Assembly (NCBI GenBank): GCA_041580375.1
Contig: JBFGDZ010000042.1
Coordinates: 1-21,148, forward strand
Reading direction: 5' to 3'
DNA from: JAPUIN01 sp041580375
GTDB taxonomy: Bacteria > Acidobacteriota > Polarisedimenticolia > Gp22-AA2
DNA: 21,148 nt
Shown here: positions 15,305 to 21,148 of the stretch, piece by piece
Layout of the letters: each line of letters starts with the position of its first letter
Numbering within the stretch: position 1 is the first letter of the stretch
Position numbers and translations under genes: made by a program
Notes under the pieces: model-generated
The model's database searches: none
What the model saw: the letters and a program-made list of their open reading frames with translations, nothing else
What the model was told of the DNA's origin: nothing

Positions 15305-17230
15305 ATGGGCGAACAGAGGATTCTCAAGGAACGGGTCGATGGAGGCTTGCGGCGACGATTCATGCGCCATCTGCTCACCGACCTCCGCGCCCTCGCCCTC
15401 ATGATCGAGGAGGGGCGGATCGAGACGTCGGCGCGCCGTATCGGGGCCGAACAGGAGCTCTTCCTGGTGGACGGGAACTGGCACCCCGCTCCCAAGGCGC
15501 TCGACGTCCTCAACTCGATCGACGATCCGCGCTTCACGACCGAGCTGGCGCTGTTCAATCTCGAGATCAACCTGGATCCGGGGCCGTTCGGGGCCGGCTG
15601 CCTGGAGGATCTGGAGTCCCGGCTGATCGCCCGTCTGGAGACGGCCCGCCGGGCCGCGGCGCGGCACGACCTCGACATCGTCCTGACCGGTATCCTTCCG
15701 ACCATCGGCAAATCGAACCTCGGCCTCGACAACATGACGCCTGCCCCCCGCTACAGGGCTCTGGATCGCGCGCTGAGAGAGATGCGCGGGGGCGCCTACG
15801 ATTTTCACATCCGGGGCCTGGACGAGCTCCTCGTGCGCCACGACTCGGTCATGCTGGAGGCCTGCAACGCCAGCTTCCAGGTCCACTTCCAGGTCGGGCC
15901 CGACGAGTTTCCGAACCTGTACAACATCGCCCAGGTCGCGGCCGCTCCCGTGCTCGCCGCCGCGACGAACTCACCCCTGCTGTTCGGCCGGCAGCTGTGG
16001 CGCGAGACGCGCATCGCCCTGTTCCAGCAGGCCGTCGACACGCGGCGCTCGATCCACCATCTGCGGGATCGGAGCCCGCGCGTGACGTTCGGCAACCAGT
16101 GGGTGCGCAACTCCGTCCTCGAGCTGTTCCAGGAGGACGTCGCGCGCTTCAGGGCCCTGATGGCCGCGGAGATCGAGGAGGATTCCCTCTCCCGCCTCAA
16201 GCGCGGCGAGATCCCCGATCTTCAGGCCCTGAGGCTCCACAACAGCACCGTGTACCGGTGGAACCGCGCCTGCTACGGCCTCCTCGACGGGATCCCGCAT
16301 CTCAGAATCGAGAATCGCATCCTTCCGTCCGGGCCCAGCGTCCTCGACCAGGTCGCGAACGCCGCCTTCTGGTTCGGGCTGATCAGCGCGCTGTCGCACA
16401 AGTACGCCGACATCACGGAGATCATCGAATTCGACGATGCCAAGATGAATTTCGGCGCCGCCGCACGCCTCGGCCTCGGCTCCGAGCTCACGTGGCTGAA
16501 CGGCGAGAGTCTCCCGGCGACGCACCTCATCTGTGATCGGCTCGTGCCGCTCGCCGAGCAGGGACTTAAGCGCAGCGGCGTCACGGACCCCGAGATCACT
16601 CGTTATCTCGGAACATTGGAGCGGCGGGTCGCCACCCATCGTACCGGCGCCCAGTGGCTGGTCAACTCCCTCGCGATGATGCGTGACCACGGCACCCCGA
16701 GCGAACGGCTGAACGCCGTCACCGCCGCCATGGTGACCCGCCAGAAGGACAACCGGCCGGTGCACGAGTGGGAGCCGGCGCGGCTGGAGGAGGCGGGAGG
16801 GTGGCGCCGGAACTTCGTCAAGGTCGAGCAGTACATGACGACCGATCTCTTCACCGTCCACCAGGATGAGCCTCTCGATCTGGTCGCCAACCTCATGGAA
16901 TGGGAGCGCATCCGCCACGTGCCGGTGGAGGATCAGGGACACCGCCTCGTCGGCCTCGTCTCCTACCGGACGCTGCTGCGCCTGATGGCGCGCGGGGCCT
17001 GGGATCGCGACGCGAAGAAGCAGATGTCGGTCGCGGACGTCATGAGGCGCGATCTGATCACGATCCATCCGGAGGCGCCCACGCTGGAGGCGATCGAGCT
17101 GATGCGCCGGCATCGGATCGGCTGCCTGCCAGTCGTGAGGGAGGGCCGGCTGCTCGGCATCGTCACGGAGCGCGATTTCATGAACGTCTCCGCGGAGCTG
17201 CTCGAGCAGAAGCTCAGGGAGCAGGACTGA
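15305..17230 (+). CDS. GCS2-family glutamate-cysteine-ligase-like enzyme fused to two CBS domains
   Basis: The protein has 641 residues. The N-terminal 480 or so form a GCS2-type (PF04107) ATP-dependent carboxylate-amine ligase. Visible blocks are RIGAEQELFLVD (45-56), LALFNLEINLDPGPF (81-95), ACNASFQVHFQV (186-197) and LRIENRILPSGPS (333-345), which supply the acidic and polar residues that hold Mg-ATP and glutamate in this fold. Residues about 506-565 and 576-632 are two CBS domains (VEQYMTTDLFTV and VADVMRRDLITI starts), which normally bind adenine nucleotides and would let energy state control the enzyme. ATG 15305 is chosen because GAGGA is 5 nt upstream; a TTG at 15293 is the alternative. 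A weak TATCCT at 15235 could be its -10. The aspartoacylase-like gene follows after 3 nt. Whether it makes gamma-glutamylcysteine or another amide is not known. Confidence 0.87.
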   Translation: MGEQRILKERVDGGLRRRFMRHLLTDLRALALMIEEGRIETSARRIGAEQELFLVDGNWHPAPKALDVLNSIDDPRFTTELALFNLEINLDPGPFGAGCLEDLESRLIARLETARRAAARHDLDIVLTGILPTIGKSNLGLDNMTPAPRYRALDRALREMRGGAYDFHIRGLDELLVRHDSVMLEACNASFQVHFQVGPDEFPNLYNIAQVAAAPVLAAATNSPLLFGRQLWRETRIALFQQAVDTRRSIHHLRDRSPRVTFGNQWVRNSVLELFQEDVARFRALMAAEIEEDSLSRLKRGEIPDLQALRLHNSTVYRWNRACYGLLDGIPHLRIENRILPSGPSVLDQVANAAFWFGLISALSHKYADITEIIEFDDAKMNFGAAARLGLGSELTWLNGESLPATHLICDRLVPLAEQGLKRSGVTDPEITRYLGTLERRVATHRTGAQWLVNSLAMMRDHGTPSERLNAVTAAMVTRQKDNRPVHEWEPARLEEAGGWRRNFVKVEQYMTTDLFTVHQDEPLDLVANLMEWERIRHVPVEDQGHRLVGLVSYRTLLRLMARGAWDRDAKKQMSVADVMRRDLITIHPEAPTLEAIELMRRHRIGCLPVVREGRLLGIVTERDFMNVSAELLEQKLREQD

Positions 17231-17233
17231 CGG

Positions 17234-18445
17234 ATGAGGGACGGAGACGCGGGGCTGCTCGCGAGGGCGTCCGCCCCCCCGAGAATCCTGGGACGCATCC
17301 GGGGCGCGCGGCCCGGTCCCACCATCATCGCACTCGGCGGGATCCACGGAAACGAGCCCGCCGGCGTGCACGCGGCCCGCCGCGTCGTGAGCCGCCTCGA
17401 GCGCGCCCGCCCGCCCCTCCGGGGCGACTTCATCGCCCTGTCGGGCAATCGCCGCGCGCTCGAGATCGGAACCCGTTTCGTCGATCGGGATCTGAACAGG
17501 AACTGGACCGACGTCCGGCTGCGCGCTCTTCCGGCCGATCCCGGCGCGGTCACCTCATGCCACGAGGATGCCGAGCAGCGCGATCTGTTCGACCGCCTCA
17601 CCACCCTCTCGCGGGAGGCCGGCGCGGGCGAGGTCTATTTTCTCGATCTCCACACGAGCTCCGCCGAGGGCGCCCCTTTCACCACCATCGGCGATACGCT
17701 GCGCCACCGGTCGTTTGCGCTGGAGTTCCCCCTGCCGGTGGTGCTCGGCCTCGAGGAACAGATCAACGACTCCCTGCTGGAGTACATGAACGCGCTCGGC
17801 CACGTCACGCTGGGGGTCGAGGCCGGGCGCCACGATCACCCCGGCTCGGTCGATCGCCACGAGGCGGTCCTCTGGCTCGCGCTCCGGGCCGCCGGACTGC
17901 TCGATCCGGAGCACATACCCGATCTCGAGGCGCACCGGCGCCTTCTCGCGGAGTCCGTCCGGGGGCTGCCGCGAATCGTGGAGGTCCTCCACCGCCACGT
18001 GGTCAGTCCGGACGATCGCTTCCGCATGGAGCCCGGCTTCGGCAATTTCTCGCCCGTGGAGCGGGGCCGACTTCTGGCGGCCGATCGGCGTGGCGAGATT
18101 CGCGCGCTTCGCGCGGGCCTGATCCTGCTGCCGCTCTATCAGGGCCAGGGCGACGACGGGTTTTTCCTCTGCAGGGCGGTGCGCCCCCTGTGGCTGCGCA
18201 TCTCCGCCCTGCTGCGCCGATTGCGCCTCGGCTCGCTTCTTCACCTTCTCCCCGGCGTCGCGAGGCATCCGGATCGCCCTCAGACGCTCGTCGTCGACAC
18301 TCGCATCGCCCGCTTCTATCCCATGGAGTTCTTCCATCTGCTGGGATACCGCAAGCTCCGCCGCGAGGGCACTCGACTTGTCGTGAGCCGCCGGCTCCAT
18401 GACACCGGGCCACCGCGCCGCCGTCCCGAGCCGCAGGATCGATGA
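17234..18445 (+). CDS. Succinylglutamate desuccinylase / aspartoacylase family zinc hydrolase
   Basis: The protein has 403 residues and belongs to the AstE/AspA branch of the M14 zinc carboxypeptidase fold, which cleaves N-acyl amino acids. The zinc ligands are His38 and Glu41 in GGIHGNEPAG and His141 in FLDLHTSS. DRDLNRNW (86-92) supplies the usual Arg/Asn substrate contacts, and Glu197 in GVEAG is the likely catalytic acid/base. A further C-terminal domain (about 265-390) is present, as in longer members. It begins 3 nt after the GCS2-CBS stop, so the two proteins are almost certainly co-translated and may act on related amide compounds. It converges on asnB with a 14-bp gap. The acyl group and amino acid used cannot be told from the sequence. 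Confidence 0.88.
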   Translation: MRDGDAGLLARASAPPRILGRIRGARPGPTIIALGGIHGNEPAGVHAARRVVSRLERARPPLRGDFIALSGNRRALEIGTRFVDRDLNRNWTDVRLRALPADPGAVTSCHEDAEQRDLFDRLTTLSREAGAGEVYFLDLHTSSAEGAPFTTIGDTLRHRSFALEFPLPVVLGLEEQINDSLLEYMNALGHVTLGVEAGRHDHPGSVDRHEAVLWLALRAAGLLDPEHIPDLEAHRRLLAESVRGLPRIVEVLHRHVVSPDDRFRMEPGFGNFSPVERGRLLAADRRGEIRALRAGLILLPLYQGQGDDGFFLCRAVRPLWLRISALLRRLRLGSLLHLLPGVARHPDRPQTLVVDTRIARFYPMEFFHLLGYRKLRREGTRLVVSRRLHDTGPPRRRPEPQDR

Positions 18446-18459
18446 GCGCGGCTGAGGGA

Positions 18460-20340
18460 TCAGCTCCGGTGGTGCCGCTCGAACCAGCGCTGGAAGCTGA
18501 GGAGACGCCAGAGCATCGCCGTCTCCTCGGACTCCCCGCCACGTTCCCGGGCCTCCCGCAGCGCGCGGGACACGCCGTCCGGCTCGAGGTTCCCCTCCTC
18601 GCGCAGCCTCGCCGGCTCGAGGTAGCGCTCCTTCCAGTCGCGCAGCTCGCGGCTGAGCAACTTCCCGATCGGGATGGCGAAGCCATGTTTCGGCCGCTCG
18701 ATCAGCCGCGGGGGCACCCGGCGGTGCAGCAGAGCGCGCAGGGGAGCCTTGGTCTGGCCCTCATGGCTCAACATGCCCTGCGGGAGCTTGTAGGCAAAGC
18801 GCGCGATACGCCGGTCGAGAAGCGGTACGCGCACCTCGAGCCCGACCGACATGCTCGCCCGGTCGACCTTGACGAGAATGTCGTCCGGTAGGTACACGCG
18901 GGCATCGGCCATCATGGCGCGCTGGACGATCCCAGAGACCCGCGCATTCCGAAACGTCTCCAGATACACCGGATGGGGTGTCGGCACGCGGACCCGGCAC
19001 AGGGCCTCGATCGTCTCATCGCTGCCGCCGCTGGTCAGGCTGTGAGAGACCTCCGCGGCATCGAAGTTCCGAAGATGCCGGAGGGCGTTCCTCAGGCGTC
19101 CCTCCGGTAGCATGGGGGCGGCGTCCCCGATGCGCGCCCTCAGCCACCCGGGAATGATCATCAGCGGCAACAGCCGCTTCAGCTTACCGTAGTGCTCGTA
19201 GCCGCCGAAAAGCTCGTCGCCGCCATCGCCCGAGAGCGCGACGGTCACGTGCTCCCGTGTCAGGCGTGAGAGCAGCACCGTCGGGATCGCGGATGAATCG
19301 GCGAACGGTTCATCGTAAAGTCCCGGCAGCTCGCGCGCGACCTCTCTGGCCTCTGCGGTCCGAACGCGAAGTTCGACGTGGACGGTTTTCAGATGATCGG
19401 CCACCCTGCGTGCGTGAGGGGCTTCGTCGAAGGCCTCGTCCTCGAAGCCGATCGAGAATGTGCGGACGGGGCCGGTGCTACGCTCCTTCATGAAGCCGAC
19501 CACGGCGCTCGAGTCCACCCCCCCGGAGAGGAACGCCCCGAGCGGAACATCGGAGATCAGTCGCTCCTCCACCGCCTCCCCCAGCAGCCCCTCCAGTGTA
19601 TCGACCGCCTCGTCAAAGGTCTCCGGCGGTGGTCCTTCCTCGGGTGCCGTCAGACTCCAGAAAGTCCCGATCCGAATCCCGCCCCCTTCCCAAACGAGAT
19701 ACTCACCCGGCATGAGCTTTCGCACGCCGCTGTAGATGGTGCGCGGTCCCGGGACGTACCCGTGACGGAGGAATTCTCCAAGAGCGATCCGATCCAGGAC
19801 GGCGCGGAAACCGCCGTGGGCGCGCAGGGCCACGATCTCCGACGCAAACGCCAGCACGCCCTCCGTGAAGCCGTAATAGAGTGGCTTGATCCCGAGTCGG
19901 TCGCGCGCGAGCAGGAGCCGGGAGCGATCCTCATCCCAGAGTGCGAACGAGAACATTCCGTTGATGTGTTCGAGTACCGACTCCTTCCATGCGCGGTAGC
20001 CTTCGATCAGAACTTCGGTGTCGCACTGCGATCGGAACGCGTGCCCGCGAGCGGCGAGCTCGCGCCGCAGGGCCCGAAAGTTGTAGATCTCGCCGTTGTA
20101 AGCGACAGTCACGCGGCCGTCTGCGCTGCTCATCGGCTGATGCCCCGCGCTCGAGACATCCAGGATCGCGAGCCGCGTGTGACCCAACCCGAGGTCGTAA
20201 TCTCGGTCGGCGTGCGCGAAGCCGTGTCTCCAGGTCCCGAAGTCATCCGGTCCGCGATGGACGAGTCGCCGAGCCATGGCGGGAACATCGCCCGCACGGG
20301 CGCGATCGCGTGGTCCGAGCACTCCGGCGAAACCGCACAT
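18460..20340 (-). CDS. asnB: Glutamine-hydrolysing asparagine synthetase (AsnB type)
   Basis: AsnB makes asparagine from aspartate, ATP and glutamine; close relatives in polysaccharide clusters amidate other acids. The protein has 626 residues. The class II glutaminase domain starts with the nucleophile Cys2 (MCGFAGVLG) and has Arg56 and YNGEIYNF (81-88). The synthetase domain has the ATP pyrophosphatase loop SGGVDSS (272-278) and SGDGGDELFGGY. The start at 20340 is fixed because Cys2 must be exposed after Met removal; an in-frame upstream start at 20469 would bury it. A GAGGAA lies 12 nt upstream, longer than usual. Parts of the gene are lower in GC (about 60-65 % in lines counted) than neighbours such as hutH (over 70 %), and tRNA genes lie just upstream. 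Confidence 0.93.
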   Translation of the reverse strand: MCGFAGVLGPRDRARAGDVPAMARRLVHRGPDDFGTWRHGFAHADRDYDLGLGHTRLAILDVSSAGHQPMSSADGRVTVAYNGEIYNFRALRRELAARGHAFRSQCDTEVLIEGYRAWKESVLEHINGMFSFALWDEDRSRLLLARDRLGIKPLYYGFTEGVLAFASEIVALRAHGGFRAVLDRIALGEFLRHGYVPGPRTIYSGVRKLMPGEYLVWEGGGIRIGTFWSLTAPEEGPPPETFDEAVDTLEGLLGEAVEERLISDVPLGAFLSGGVDSSAVVGFMKERSTGPVRTFSIGFEDEAFDEAPHARRVADHLKTVHVELRVRTAEAREVARELPGLYDEPFADSSAIPTVLLSRLTREHVTVALSGDGGDELFGGYEHYGKLKRLLPLMIIPGWLRARIGDAAPMLPEGRLRNALRHLRNFDAAEVSHSLTSGGSDETIEALCRVRVPTPHPVYLETFRNARVSGIVQRAMMADARVYLPDDILVKVDRASMSVGLEVRVPLLDRRIARFAYKLPQGMLSHEGQTKAPLRALLHRRVPPRLIERPKHGFAIPIGKLLSRELRDWKERYLEPARLREEGNLEPDGVSRALREARERGGESEETAMLWRLLSFQRWFERHHRS

Positions 20341-20368
20341 CGTGTTTCTCGATTCCTCGACCCGCCGG

Positions 20369-20374
20369 ATTATC
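20369..20374 (-). promoter_or_regulatory. Possible -10 element of asnB
   Basis: The minus strand reads GATAAT 28 nt before the asnB ATG, which would give a leader of about 22 nt. No convincing -35 is seen. The rest of the 162-nt gap between asnB and tRNA-Ala holds nothing else I can name. Confidence 0.33.
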
Positions 20375-20502
20375 CAGGAGCGTCTCCGGCCCCGACACCC
20401 GCCGAACGCGGTTGAGGGCCGCACGTCGGGGAGCCTTCGGCGCGTGGAAGATCCGCACGCGCCGCGCACTCCATCCGGCCGATGACCTCGGGAGGGATTG
20501 AA

Positions 20503-20578
<76 letters not shown>

Positions 20579-20609
20579 ACACTCCGGAGACGGACATGAA
20601 GCGGGACGA

Positions 20610-20684
20610 TGGTGGGCCGTGTTGGATTTGAACCAACGACTTCCACCGTGTGAGGATGGCACTCTCCCGCTGAGTTAACGGCCC
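20610..20684 (-). tRNA. tRNA-Val(CAC)
   Basis: The 75-nt cloverleaf is complete. Acceptor GGGCCGT pairs with ACGGCCC, D stem ACTC/GAGT, anticodon stem CCATC/GGTGG around CTCACAC (anticodon CAC, reads GTG), T stem GTTGG/CCAAC with loop TTCAAAT. The 3' CCA is encoded. A perfect TATAAT lies 14 nt upstream of its 5' end. Confidence 0.96.
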
Positions 20685-20698
20685 ACATCGAGGGCGGG

Positions 20699-20707
20699 AT
20701 TATAGCA
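20699..20707 (-). promoter_or_regulatory. Extended -10 promoter of the tRNA-Val/tRNA-Ala pair
   Basis: The minus strand reads TGC-TATAAT, a perfect extended -10, between the stop of the thiolation-like gene (20719) and tRNA-Val. The expected start near 20692 gives an 8-nt leader. No -35 consensus is seen. Confidence 0.6.
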
Positions 20708-20718
20708 TCCCCGCGACC

Positions 20719-21148
20719 TCAGAGCCGCAGGCCCGCGATCGCGGCGTCGGCCGCCGGAGGCACGACGAGCCGCCGTTCCGCTCCGTCGCGCCGGGCCACC
20801 ACCTCGACCAGCGGCTCCGATCGGCGCGACGAGTAGCGCGCGGTGATGGCTGCGATGAGGCGCATCAGTTCGCCGTCCGGCTCGCCCTCCACCAGCGTGA
20901 TGGGACTTCCGCAATCGACCGCCTCGAGCTGCCAGCCGGGAGCGTTCAGCCGCATGAGAAAATGATTCTCCCCCTCGTCGCGCGCGACGATGATCTTGAC
21001 CTCCGGAGACAACCGGAAGTGGCGTCCGACCTTGAGGAGGATCATATCCTCCTTGCGCAGCGTCTCCGGACGGCTGTTCTCCTTCTTGTCATGGAAACGC
21101 CGGGCGAAGTTCTCATCCGCCAGGAAACAGCAGCCGCCCGAAGGCTGG
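20719..21148 (-). CDS. C-terminal part of a PP-loop tRNA-thiolation-like protein (5' end cut by window)
   Basis: The frame is open to the window edge, giving 143 visible codons before the stop at 20719. The sequence PSGGCCFLADENFARRFHD followed by LLKVGRHFRL resembles the C-terminal part of proteins annotated as thiouridylase or MnmA-like PP-loop enzymes carrying an NFACT-R (DUF814)-like RNA-binding domain. I recall this resemblance from family knowledge; it is not a search result. The ATP-binding PP-loop domain would lie right of the window. A Met at 21045 lies inside the conserved stretch, so it is not the start. The gene is followed by two tRNA genes on the same strand, which fits a tRNA-modification role but does not prove it. 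Confidence 0.6.
   Translation of the reverse strand, partial: QPSGGCCFLADENFARRFHDKKENSRPETLRKEDMILLKVGRHFRLSPEVKIIVARDEGENHFLMRLNAPGWQLEAVDCGSPITLVEGEPDGELMRLIAAITARYSSRRSEPLVEVVARRDGAERRLVVPPAADAAIAGLRL

Noticed and set aside
15971..17371. Large minus-strand frame opposite GCS2-CBS
   Set aside because: No motif or ribosome binding site is seen; it mirrors the codons of the real gene.
18470..18500. Sequence resembling a tRNA T-arm near the asnB 3' end (possible att repeat)
   Set aside because: The match to the tRNA-Ala end is only a few bases around CGAACC and it lies within asnB codons; no integrase is present.

Overview
The window is about 21 kb of a high-GC bacterial chromosome (about 70 % GC in lines I counted by hand), densely packed with genes on both strands. 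The gene content is ordinary Gram-negative housekeeping and metabolism: split NAD(P) transhydrogenase, a lipoprotein with a lipobox, PurA, HutH/HutU, RlmI, RmuC and TruA. A zinc-ribbon/receiver protein and an SLC13 permease with RCK_C domains would fit Acidobacteriota, Myxococcota or a related uncultured soil lineage. The sequence alone does not settle the phylum, and nothing here marks a phage, plasmid, CRISPR array or insertion sequence.

Layout from left to right: (1) a partial transhydrogenase alpha gene (minus), divergent from a Cys-rich lipoprotein (plus), which converges on purA (minus). (2) A zinc-ribbon/receiver response regulator (minus), divergent from hutH-hutU (plus, 4-bp overlap). 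(3) An SLC13-type permease (minus), convergent with hutU and divergent from rlmI (plus). (4) A plus-strand run rmuC, secreted cyclase, Na+/solute symporter, truA. (5) A small Cys-rich protein (minus) with a very good promoter and ribosome binding site. Its 3' end overlaps the truA tail, and it is divergent from the next genes. (6) A glutamate-cysteine-ligase-like enzyme fused to two CBS domains, 3 nt from an aspartoacylase-family hydrolase (plus). (7) A minus-strand block read right to left: a truncated tRNA-thiolation-like gene, tRNA-Val(CAC), tRNA-Ala(CGC), and an asnB-type asparagine synthetase that converges on the aspartoacylase gene.

How the genes may work together: hutH and hutU carry out the first two steps of histidine degradation, but hutI and hutG or hutF are not in the window. 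The cyclase and the symporter could form a periplasmic hydrolysis plus uptake pair. The GCS2-CBS protein and the aspartoacylase-like enzyme look like an amide-forming and an amide-breaking enzyme in one operon with nucleotide sensing; their substrate is unknown. This pair and the small Cys-rich protein are the best candidates for undescribed biology.

Control signals are visible. Several genes have a -10 hexamer (TAGAAT, TAGACT, GAGAAT, GATCCT) only 4 to 8 nt from the start codon and no usable Shine-Dalgarno site, which suggests leaderless mRNAs. Other genes (purA, the symporter, GCS2-CBS, the small Cys-rich protein) have clear ribosome binding sites. An extended -10 of the form TGCTAnnnT occurs before hutH, purA and the tRNA pair. 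No intergenic stretch exceeds about 300 bp apart from the region that contains the small Cys-rich gene.
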